DNA of 34,951 nt from Desulfobulbaceae bacterium (lineage in GTDB: Bacteria > Desulfobacterota > Desulfobulbia > Desulfobulbales > Desulfocapsaceae): assembly GCA_011390165.1 (NCBI GenBank), contig JAABSV010000041.1, positions 1 to 34,951 on the forward strand, given 5' to 3'. Numbering within the stretch: the stretch's first letter is position 1; each line of letters begins with the position of its first letter. The position numbers were made by a program, and so were the translations under genes. This document shows positions 8,168 through 16,300 of the stretch, one piece after another. The notes below the pieces were generated by a model, which worked only from the letters and a program-made list of their open reading frames with translations, was not told where the DNA came from and did no database searches.

Positions 8168-9191
8168 GATGACCGACTTGCTGCGCCGCTACGGTGACAG
8201 CACGGTGCTGAACATCGACCAGCTGACCATTCAGCCCGGCCAGATCTCCACCCTCATCGGCCCGAACGGTGCCGGCAAGACAACCCTGCTGCAGATCCTG
8301 GCCTTCCTCGATCGTCCCACCTCAGGCCGGCTGGAGTTTTGCGGCGAAGAGGTGGTTTGGCAGGAGCGGCAACTGCTCCCCTTGCGCCGGCAGGTGGTGC
8401 TGGTCGACCAGTACCCGATCATGTTCAGCGGCACGGTGCGGCGCAATGTCGAGTATGGTCTGAAACTGCGCCAGGTGGCACAAGCCGAGCGTCGGCGCCG
8501 GGCGATGGAAGTGCTCGCCGAGGTGGGGATGGAGGCCTTTGCCGACCAGGATGCCCGCAGCCTCTCCGGGGGCGAGAACAAGCGGGTGGCACTGGCCCGC
8601 GCCTTGGTGCTGCAGCCGGAGGTGCTCCTCTGTGATGAACCGACCGCCAATGTCGACAGCGAAAATCAGGAGATCATCCTGCGGATTCTCCTCGAGCAGA
8701 ACCGCGACCGAAACACCTCGATCATCTTCTCCACCCATTATCTCTCCCAGGGGCAGCGCCTCGCCCACCACAGCCTGATGCTCCAGCAGGGCAGCCTCTC
8801 GGTGACGGTCAGCGACAACAGTTTTCGGGTCGGGGTCGTCTCGCGCAGCGCCGAGCGGGTCGAGTGCCGGCTGCGGGGCCAGCTGCTCATCTCCCTGCCG
8901 GCCACTCTGGTGCCGGCGGCGGCGGTTTGCCGACTCCACCTCGACCCGGCCAGGATACTGGTCAACCCGGTCGAGGCCGAGGCGGTGGCCGGGACCCGGT
9001 TGGTCGGCGAGGTGGTCGAACTGGCCAGCCACGGCAGCCGGGTGCGGCTGGTGGTTGACGTTGGGGTGCGGCTGGTGGTCTTTCTCGACTCCCGCCACTA
9101 CCGGCAAAAGCCGCTTTCCCTTGGCGAGCGGCTGGAGTTGGTCATTCCGGTTTCGGCAATGAGCTGCGAGGCCGTCGACACCCTCCCCTGA
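8154..9191 (+). CDS. tupC: Tungstate ABC transporter ATP-binding protein with C-terminal TOBE/MOP-like extension
   Basis: The product has 345 residues from the ATG at 8154; an in-frame GTG at 8148 is the alternative. It carries Walker A GPNGAGKTT (36-44), signature LSGGE (137-141), Walker B VLLCDEP (157-163) and an H-loop STHYLS. This is the ATPase half of the tungstate importer. The ATPase domain ends near residue 215. The next 130 residues form a basic, valine- and arginine-rich beta region; its last part (GTRLVGEVVELASHGSRVRL onward) resembles a TOBE/MOP oxyanion-binding domain. Such domains in ModC-type ATPases allow trans-inhibition by cytoplasmic oxyanion. Many TupC proteins are shorter and lack this extension, so self-regulation is a reasonable inference. 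Confidence 0.88.
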   Translation: MPLYRMTDLLRRYGDSTVLNIDQLTIQPGQISTLIGPNGAGKTTLLQILAFLDRPTSGRLEFCGEEVVWQERQLLPLRRQVVLVDQYPIMFSGTVRRNVEYGLKLRQVAQAERRRRAMEVLAEVGMEAFADQDARSLSGGENKRVALARALVLQPEVLLCDEPTANVDSENQEIILRILLEQNRDRNTSIIFSTHYLSQGQRLAHHSLMLQQGSLSVTVSDNSFRVGVVSRSAERVECRLRGQLLISLPATLVPAAAVCRLHLDPARILVNPVEAEAVAGTRLVGEVVELASHGSRVRLVVDVGVRLVVFLDSRHYRQKPLSLGERLELVIPVSAMSCEAVDTLP

Positions 9192-9201
9192 TTTGGGAGG
9201 G
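9181..9201 (+). terminator. GC-rich hairpin at the end of tupC
   Basis: CCCTCCC (9181-9187) pairs exactly with GGGAGGG (9195-9201) around a 7-nt loop that contains the tupC stop codon. There is no T-run after it, so it may be a weak or factor-dependent terminator, or only an mRNA-stabilising hairpin. Confidence 0.35.
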
Positions 9202-9491
9202 CTCGTCCTCGACCTCCAGTTTCCTGCGCGGTAGCTACGCAGCCTTTTCTGAGCGGCAGCTATGCACTCTCCCCTGAGCGTCGAAGCTCTTCTGGCCCTT
9301 GTTCTCCCGCCTCACCCTCCGTTGCCCCCCTCCCAGCCCCTCGTTGCTTGGCGGGTGCCCTCGCCACGATTGTAAGCGACGATTTTTTTGTCTTGAAATC
9401 GAACTGAAGAACAAGTTAAATGAAAATGATACCGACGCTGTAGCAACTGGCCGCTTTTCTGCCGCCCGTCCACATCTTCTCCGGAGGCCCC
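9192..9491. other. Intergenic region upstream of the MetF-Hdr operon
   Basis: These 300 bp separate tupC from the first MetF-like gene. They hold no convincing gene. Two related short segments, GCGGTAGCTACGCA (9229-9242) and GCGGCAGCTATGCA (9252-9265), form an imperfect direct repeat. The one clear signal is the promoter candidate at 9393-9421. Confidence 0.5.
9393..9421 (+). promoter_or_regulatory. Candidate sigma-70 promoter for the MetF/Hdr operon
   Basis: TTGAAA (9393-9398) and TTAAAT (9416-9421) are separated by exactly 17 bp, in an A/T-rich island inside GC-rich DNA. They lie about 70 bp upstream of the first gene of the long same-strand array. Confidence 0.55.
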
Positions 9492-10376
9492 ATGGATGCT
9501 GCGCAACAAGGCAACTCCGCCGCCACCCGCCCGTATCGGTTGATCGCCGAGGTTGACCCGCCCAAAGGGGTCAGTCTGGACAATTTTCTCCAGCGGACAG
9601 GACAACTGCAGGGACGGGTCGATGCCGTCCGGGTCACCGACAGCGAGCATGCCATCATGCGGATGGCACCAATCGCCCCCTGCGTCACCCTTCTTGGCCG
9701 ACATGGGCTGGCGCCGGAGATGGTGCTCAGCGGCCGCGACCGCAACCGCATATCGTTGCAGGCCGATCTCCTCGCCGCCGCCGCTCTCGGCATCGACAGC
9801 ATCGTCCTGAAGGTTGGCCACGACCCGGCCGAGGGTGACCAGCCGGTGGCCCGGAGCAGTGGCGACCTGGATCTTCTCACCATGCTGAAGTGTGCGGCGG
9901 CACTGAACAACGGTCGCGATCTGGGCGGTGAACCCTTGGAGGGGGCGACTCATTTTACCATCGGGGTGGCCCTCGACCTCTCCGATGATGTCAATATCAA
10001 CCGGCAACGGGCCGACTCCTTCCCCCTCCTGGCCGAGCATGGGGTCGACAGTGTCACCCTTGGCCCGACGTACGATCTGAATATCATCGAACCCTTCCTG
10101 CCGGCCGCCGAAGCGAGCGGGATCCGGCTGCTCACCTCGGTGATGCTGCTCAAGTCGGTGACCATGGTCCGCTACCTCAACAATCTCCCCGGCATTCCGT
10201 CGGTCCCCCAGGAGTTTTTGCGGCGGATGATGGCGGCACCGGTGAAGAGCGAGGCGGGAATGGAGGCTGCCGCCGAACTGTTGCGGCAGCTGGTCCCGAT
10301 CAGTGATGGCGTGGTGCTGCTGGCCATCGGCTGGAAAGAGCGGCTGGCCGACTTCCTCAACAGCATCGGTCGCTAG
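9492..10376 (+). CDS. Divergent methylenetetrahydrofolate reductase-family (MetF-like) protein
   Basis: The product has 294 residues, the usual MetF TIM-barrel length. Family landmarks are present: an N-terminal AEVDPPKG acidic motif in place of the EFxPP/ECGPP motif, VRVTDSEHAIMRM, and SGRDRNRISLQADLLAAAAL. MetF enzymes bind FAD and reduce methylene-tetrahydrofolate to methyl-tetrahydrofolate. A second, more canonical MetF sits in the same operon (18205-19131). Compared with it, this copy lacks the cysteines and the LCLSGDH segment (here LKVGHDP). It may therefore be an alternative enzyme, an inactive partner or a folate-sensing protein; I cannot decide. The ATG at 9492 is preceded by GGAGG in CTCCGGAGGCCCC. 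The kinase gene begins 7 bp downstream. Confidence 0.8.
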   Translation: MDAAQQGNSAATRPYRLIAEVDPPKGVSLDNFLQRTGQLQGRVDAVRVTDSEHAIMRMAPIAPCVTLLGRHGLAPEMVLSGRDRNRISLQADLLAAAALGIDSIVLKVGHDPAEGDQPVARSSGDLDLLTMLKCAAALNNGRDLGGEPLEGATHFTIGVALDLSDDVNINRQRADSFPLLAEHGVDSVTLGPTYDLNIIEPFLPAAEASGIRLLTSVMLLKSVTMVRYLNNLPGIPSVPQEFLRRMMAAPVKSEAGMEAAAELLRQLVPISDGVVLLAIGWKERLADFLNSIGR

Positions 10377-10383
10377 GTCCGCC

Positions 10384-11934
10384 GTGGATTTCGCCACCGT
10401 CCTCTCCACCGCCGGCCAGGACCCCATTGCCCTGCAACGCACCCTGGGGCCCTACCACTACCTCCACACCATTCTCGAGGAAACCCCCAACGGGGTGGTG
10501 GTGGTGGGCCGCGACCATACGGTGATCCACGCCAACCCGGCTGCCTGCGGCTTCCTCGAGGTGCCCTACGGCAGTCTCAGTGGCCTTCCCCTGGGCGAGT
10601 TGCTCAGCCCGGCCAACGACGCCTTCTACCAGCGGATCATTGCCCGACTGTCGGTGGAAAAACCGTCCGCGGCCCGGAAAATCCACCACGAGATCGAGTT
10701 CCACCATAACGGCCGGCGCTGCATCCTCAACGCAGTGGTCGTCGTCCCGTCCTATGGGCGAGGCTACTATCTCCTCTATCTCATCGATATCACGCAGCAG
10801 AAAAGTCTCGAACAGGAGCTCAGGCGGCACAACACCTTCTTCCATAACCTGATCGACAGCTCGGTGGACGGGATCATTGCCGCCGACATGCAGGGGAAGA
10901 TCGTTCTCTTCAACCAGGGGGCCCAGACGCTGCTTGGCTACAGCGAAGCCGAAACCAGGGCACTCCACGTCACCCAGCTCTACAACCCGGGGATGGCCTA
11001 CGAGCTGATCAAGCGGATGCGCAGTGATTGCTGCGGCGGCAAGGGGAAGCTTCTCCGCCACCCATTGGTGGTCAGACACCGTGAGGGTTTCGATATCCCG
11101 GTGAGTTTTTCCGGCGGCATCATTTACGACCGCGACCAGGAGATCGCCACCTTCGGTCTGTTCACCGATCTGCGGGCCCTGCAGCAGATCGAAGAGGACC
11201 TGGAGCAGACCCACCAGATGCTCATGCAGTCGGAAAAAATGGCCGGTCTCGGCCGGCTGGCGGCTGGGGTGGCCCACGAGATCAACAACCCGATGTCGGG
11301 GATCATGCTCTACGCAAACCTGGTTCAGGAGGATCTGGGGCCGGATCACCCTCTCCACGCCGACATGCAGACCATCGTCCACGAGGCGGAACGGTGCAAG
11401 GTGATCGTTGCCGATCTTCTTGAATTCTCCCACCAGAACAGCAGCGAGATGGAACGGGTCGACTTCAACGAGGTGATCGAGAAGACCCTCACCATCCTCC
11501 AGAACCAACCCCTTTTCCACAATATCGACATCGTTCGGGAACTCGACCCGCAACTGCCGCCGGTGAGCGGCAACGCCATCCGCCTCAACCAGGTGGTGAT
11601 GAACATCGTGGTCAACGCCGCCCAGGCCATGGCCGGCCGGGGCACCCTGCGGCTGACCAGTCGGGTCCGGGCGAACCGGGACATCAACGAGATCGAGATC
11701 GCCGATACCGGTCCGGGGATTGCCGAGGGGCTGCTGGAAAAGATATTTGATCCCTTCTTCACCACCAAGGCTGCCGGTGAGGGGACCGGGCTGGGTCTGT
11801 CGGTCTCCTACGCCATTGTCAAGGAACACAAGGGGACCATCCGAGTGGCCTCGGTTCTTGGCCAGGGGACGGTCTTTACCCTTCGCTTTCCGGTCTTCCT
11901 GGAGAGCGCCACTGGAGAGAGCCATGGTCGATAA
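10384..11934 (+). CDS. Soluble PAS-PAS histidine kinase
   Basis: The product has 516 residues from the GTG at 10384. The frame is open further upstream, but that part overlaps the MetF-like gene. There are no membrane segments, so it is a cytoplasmic sensor. Two PAS domains are visible, at about 28-140 and 150-265. The HisKA domain carries phospho-acceptor His298 in GVAHEINNP. The ATPase domain shows the N-box NIVVNAAQAM (407-416), DTGPGI (441-446), F-box DPFFTTK and the G2 box GTGLGLSVSYAIV. It sits inside the operon directly before hdrC and overlaps it by 11 bp. This suggests it senses a redox or metabolite state tied to the Hdr-MetFV complex; that is inference. Candidate partners are the receiver proteins at 19173 and 19620. 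Confidence 0.88.
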   Translation: MDFATVLSTAGQDPIALQRTLGPYHYLHTILEETPNGVVVVGRDHTVIHANPAACGFLEVPYGSLSGLPLGELLSPANDAFYQRIIARLSVEKPSAARKIHHEIEFHHNGRRCILNAVVVVPSYGRGYYLLYLIDITQQKSLEQELRRHNTFFHNLIDSSVDGIIAADMQGKIVLFNQGAQTLLGYSEAETRALHVTQLYNPGMAYELIKRMRSDCCGGKGKLLRHPLVVRHREGFDIPVSFSGGIIYDRDQEIATFGLFTDLRALQQIEEDLEQTHQMLMQSEKMAGLGRLAAGVAHEINNPMSGIMLYANLVQEDLGPDHPLHADMQTIVHEAERCKVIVADLLEFSHQNSSEMERVDFNEVIEKTLTILQNQPLFHNIDIVRELDPQLPPVSGNAIRLNQVVMNIVVNAAQAMAGRGTLRLTSRVRANRDINEIEIADTGPGIAEGLLEKIFDPFFTTKAAGEGTGLGLSVSYAIVKEHKGTIRVASVLGQGTVFTLRFPVFLESATGESHGR

Positions 11935-12487
11935 ACCCATCTGCCCCACGGCCAGCCGGGGGAAATTTCTCCAGAAGCTGCAACAGAGAGAGATCGATGT
12001 GCAGGCCTGTTTCCAGTGCGGCCGTTGTTCGGCCGGCTGCCCGGTGGCCGAGTATTTCGATCTGAGCGTGATGGCGGTGGTCCGCCTGGCCGCCTACGGC
12101 GAAGAGGAGCGGCTGCTTCACAGCCGGACCATCTGGCTCTGTGCCGCCTGTGAGACCTGTGCCAGCCGTTGCCCGAACGGCATAGAGATTGCCGGTTTGA
12201 TGGATATCCTGCGGGAGCTGGCCTGCCGCAAGGGGATAACGGCGGCGGAACCCCGGGTGGCCGCCTTTCACCAGGCCTTCCTCGCCTCGGTCGGGCGCTG
12301 GGGCAGGGTCTACGAAATGGGCATGATCGCCAGCTACAAGCTGCACAGTGGCGATTTGACCGGTGATCTCCCCCTGGGCCTGCGGATGGTCGCCAGGGGC
12401 AGACTGCGTATGCTCCCCGAACCGATCGCTGAGCGCTCGGCAGTGGCGGAGATTTTTGCCGGCAAGGGCAGGGAGTACGAACGATGA
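11924..12487 (+). CDS. hdrC: Heterodisulfide reductase-type subunit C (HdrC), iron-sulfur
   Basis: This 187-residue protein has two CxxCxxCxxxC motifs, at Cys29/32/35/39 (CFQCGRCSAGCPV) and Cys73/76/79/83 (CAACETCASRCPN). Each would bind a [4Fe-4S] cluster, as in HdrC. In Hdr complexes HdrC relays electrons between HdrA and HdrB. Length and motif spacing fit the soluble HdrC family. There are no membrane helices. The start is an ATG inside the end of the kinase gene, and the stop overlaps hdrB in an ATGA arrangement, so translation of this group is tightly coupled. With MetV, MetF and MvhD downstream, the likely role is in a methylene-tetrahydrofolate reductase complex rather than heterodisulfide reduction. 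Confidence 0.9.
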   Translation: MVDKPICPTASRGKFLQKLQQREIDVQACFQCGRCSAGCPVAEYFDLSVMAVVRLAAYGEEERLLHSRTIWLCAACETCASRCPNGIEIAGLMDILRELACRKGITAAEPRVAAFHQAFLASVGRWGRVYEMGMIASYKLHSGDLTGDLPLGLRMVARGRLRMLPEPIAERSAVAEIFAGKGREYER

Positions 12488-13338
12488 AGCTCTCCTACTA
12501 TCCCGGCTGTTCCCTCAAAGGGAGCGCCGCCGACTATGACGACTCCCTCCATCGACTCTGCGCGCACCTGGATATCGACCTGGTGGAGCTTGTCGATTGG
12601 AACTGCTGCGGCGCCTCTTCCGCCCATATGCTCAACCATGAGGCGGGGATGCGTCTGGCCATGCGTACCCTGCAGCAGGCGGCCGGCATCGGCCATGACC
12701 TTCTCGTTCCCTGTGCCGCCTGTTTCCAGCGGCTGAAGGCGGCGGACAGGGCGCTGCGGCGCGATGCCGAGTACTGGGACGAGCCGGACTATTCGCCGGC
12801 CTGGCAGGTCATCCACATCAGCAGCCTGCTGGCGGCCCCGGAATTGCTGGCCCGAATCAAAAAAGCGGTCAGCCGCCCCCTCACCGGGCTGAAACTGGCC
12901 TGCTATTACGGTTGCCTTTCCCTGCGCCCGCCGAAAGTGACCGCAGCCGAGAACTGGGAACAGCCGGATACGCTGGAGCGTCTCGTCGCTGCCATCGGTG
13001 CCGAGCCGGTACGCTGGTCGCACCGCACCGAGTGCTGTTCCGGCAGTCTGACCATGGCCCGGCCTGATATCGCCGAACGGCTGGTCGCCGATATTGTCGC
13101 CGCTGCAGCCAGAGCCGGGGCCGAGGCCCTGGTCACCGATTGCCCGATGTGTCAGGCCAATGTTGAGAGCCGGCAACCGGCCGGGACCGGGCTGCCGGTC
13201 TTTTACAGCAGTGAGCTGGCCGAGGCGGCCATTTCCGGCAGCTACCCGAGCCGGCAGCGGCGGGCCCACCTGGTCGATCCAGGGGTGCTCAGCCGGCTAC
13301 TGGCCACCGCCCAGGCGGTGGAAGGGGGTGCCCGATGA
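12484..13338 (+). CDS. hdrB: Heterodisulfide reductase-type subunit B (HdrB), CCG-domain protein
   Basis: The product has 284 residues with two cysteine-rich CCG modules. The first uses Cys9, Cys41-Cys42 (CCGASSAH), Cys77 and Cys80. The second uses Cys140, Cys144, Cys184-Cys185, Cys220 and Cys223. In methanogen HdrB each module binds a non-cubane [4Fe-4S] cluster at the disulfide-reducing site, and all the expected cysteines are present here. The second motif reads CCSGS rather than CCG, a small departure. In MetFV-associated complexes the HdrB substrate is not established, so the catalytic role is open. It overlaps hdrC and hdrA by 4 bp on each side. The protein is cytoplasmic, without signal or membrane segments. 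Confidence 0.9.
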   Translation: MKLSYYPGCSLKGSAADYDDSLHRLCAHLDIDLVELVDWNCCGASSAHMLNHEAGMRLAMRTLQQAAGIGHDLLVPCAACFQRLKAADRALRRDAEYWDEPDYSPAWQVIHISSLLAAPELLARIKKAVSRPLTGLKLACYYGCLSLRPPKVTAAENWEQPDTLERLVAAIGAEPVRWSHRTECCSGSLTMARPDIAERLVADIVAAAARAGAEALVTDCPMCQANVESRQPAGTGLPVFYSSELAEAAISGSYPSRQRRAHLVDPGVLSRLLATAQAVEGGAR

Positions 13339-16300
13339 CCAGCGCTCTGCAGAGTTCCGGCCAGCCCCCCACCGGCGCGGTGCTGGTGGTTGGCGGCGGC
13401 ATCAGCGGCATGCAGTCGGCCCTCGACCTGGCCAACGCCGGCATCAAGGTCTATCTGGTGGAGAGATCGCCGGCCATCGGCGGCAGAATGGCGCAGTTGG
13501 ATAAAACCTTTCCCACCAACGACTGCGCCATGTGCATCGTCTCGCCAAAACTGGTGGAGGTCGGCCGCCACGCCAACATCGAACTGCTCACCCACAGCGA
13601 ACTCCTCGCTCTCGATGGGGAGGCCGGTAACTTCCAGGCCAGGGTGGTGAGCCACAGTCGCTACATCGATATCGACCGTTGCACCGGCTGCGGTCTCTGT
13701 GAGCTGGCCTGCCCGGTAAGCCACCAGCCCTATTTCCCCGAATCGGCCGAGTCACCCCAATCGGCCCAGCCAGCCGAACCGGCCGAGCAGCCAGCATCGG
13801 CACCGGCAAGTCCGGCCGGCCGGGAAGGCCGAGGGGGAAAAGGGGGCCGGCGTGGTGGTGGTGAAAAGCGGCTGATCCGCGGCAATACCCCCCCTCGGGC
13901 CAGTGGCCACGAGCACTGGCACTTTACCGTTGCTGCCGACGCCTGCGGCGCCTGTGGTATCTGCCACCGCGCCTGTCTGCAGCAGGCGGTCCGCTGGCAA
14001 AAAGGGGAGAGGGCGGACATTGACCAGGAAAGCTGTACCGGCTGCGGCGCCTGCTGGGTCGCCTGTCCGGAGAAGTTTTCCGCCATCCGGGTGAGCGCGG
14101 CGACGGAGATGGAGAAGGGGGTCGGGGCGGCGGTCCAGGCCCGGGCGCGGCTTCTGCGCCGGGAGTTTGCCGAGGCCCGCGGCCTGGGCTGCATACGCTG
14201 TGGTCTCTGTGTGGTCACCTGTGCCCGGGTGATGGGGGTCGGTGCCCTTCGCCTGGTCGAAGAAGGGGTGGAGGCACTCGTCGACCGTTGCCAAGTCTGT
14301 GGAGCCTGCGTCTCGGTCTGCCCGGTCGACTTTCTCAGCCTTGAGCAGGTGGGCAGCCGACCCGCCCGGCCCCTGCACAACGCCTTCAACGAGGGGCTCA
14401 ACCTGCGTCGGCCGGTCAACATCCTCTATCCGCAGGCGGTGCCCAGGGTGCCGACCATCGACCCGCTCAGCTGCGTCCGTCTGAACAGCGGAGCCTGCGG
14501 CACCTGCGCCACGGTCTGCGGGACGGGGGCGATCCACTATCGGGCGGAGGGGCGTGAACGGCAGATCAGGGTCGGCGCAGTGGTCTTCTCGCCCGGCCTG
14601 GAACTCTTCGATGCCCGGCGCCGGGGCGAATTCGGCTATGGCATCTCCGCCAACGTGGTGACCAGCATCGAGTTCGAACGGCTTCTCTCCGCCTCCGGAC
14701 CCACTGCCGGTGCGGTTACCCGCCCCGGGGACGGCCGCCACCCCCGGAAGATTGCCTGGATCCAGTGCGTCGGCTCCCGTGACGAGAGTTGTGACCGGGC
14801 CTACTGCTCTTCGGTCTGCTGCATGTACGCGGTCAAGGAGGCGGTGATTGCCCGGGAGCACGATGCGGCGATCGAACCGACCATCTTCTTCATCGACATG
14901 CGTTCCTTCGGCAAAAATTTTGACAGCTACGTCGCCCGGGCGACAGAACAGGGAGTCCGACTGGTCCGGGCGATGGTCAGCCGGGTTTTCGAGGACCCGC
15001 TCAGCGGCGATCTGGAACTGCGCTACCTTGATGCAAACGGGCAACGGCAGCGGGAAGTCTTTGAGATGGTGGTCCTCTCGGTGGGTATCCAGGTGCCGCC
15101 GGCGGCCCGGGCCCTTGCCGACACGCTCCACATCGCCACCGACCGCTACGGCTTTGTCCGGACCGATCCCTACCAGCCGCTCACCACCTCCCGCCCGGGC
15201 ATCTTCGTCAGCGGTGCGGTGAAGGGGCCAAAGGATATTCCGGAAACGGTCGGCGAGGCCTCCGCCGCCGCCGAGGCGGCTTCCAGCGGGCTGGCGGCGG
15301 TCCGGGGCAGCCTGGCCACCAGCACCACCCTGCCGCCGGAACGGCCGCTGGCCAGCGGCGAGGACTTACGCATCGGCGTCTTTATCTGCCACTGCGGCAG
15401 CAATATCGCCTCGGTGGTGGATGTGGCGGCGGTGACCGAGTATGCCCGCAGCCTGCCGGGAGTGGTCTATGCCGAACACCCCCTCTACACCTGTTCCCAG
15501 GATTCCCAGGAAAGGATCCGGGCGCTGATTGGCGAACACCGACTCAACCGGGTGGTGGCCGCCGCCTGTTCGCCGCGAACCCACGAACCGCTCTTCATGT
15601 CCACTCTGCAGCAGTCGGGGCTGAACAAGTTCTTTTTCGACATGGCCAATATCCGCGACCAGTGCAGCTGGGTCCATGCCGACTCGCCGGAAGAGGCCAC
15701 CGCCAAAGCGAAACGGCTCACCCGGATGGCGGTGGCCAACGCCGCTGCCGGCGAGGCCCTGCACGAACAGGAGTTTGCCGTCGACTCCAGACTGCTGGTG
15801 ATCGGTGGCGGGATTGCCGGCATGACCGCCGCCCTGGCCGCCGCCCGGCAGGGCTTTGTCGTCTATCTGGTGGAGCGGGAAAGCGAGTTGGGCGGCCGGC
15901 TGCGGGCGGCCAGCCGCGGCAACGACGGCCGCGATATGGCCGGCTATCTCCAGGGCTTGCGGCAGGAGATCGAGGCTGATAGCCGCATCCGCCTCTTTCT
16001 TGGCTGCGAGGTGGTGGCCCAGTCCGGCTTTGTCGGCGCCTTCGAGTCGGAAATCGCCATGCCCTCCGGGGCCACCCGAACCATCCACCACGGTGCGGTG
16101 CTGCTTGCCACCGGTGCCGACGAGAACCGTCCGCCACTGCATGGCCTCGGCGAGCTGGCGACGGTGGTGAGCCAGACCGATTTCGGCAATCTCCTCGAAG
16201 AGGCCTCCCCGCCCCTGCCTGAGCGGCCCCAAGTAGTGGTGCTGCAGTGTGCCGGCTCCCGCGACCCGGACCATCTGCCCTACTGCTCCCGGGTCTGCTG

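Noticed and set aside
9492..10376. MetF-like gene as a decayed duplicate
   Set aside because: It is full-length, has an uninterrupted frame, a promoter and a ribosome site, and retains folded-core motifs.
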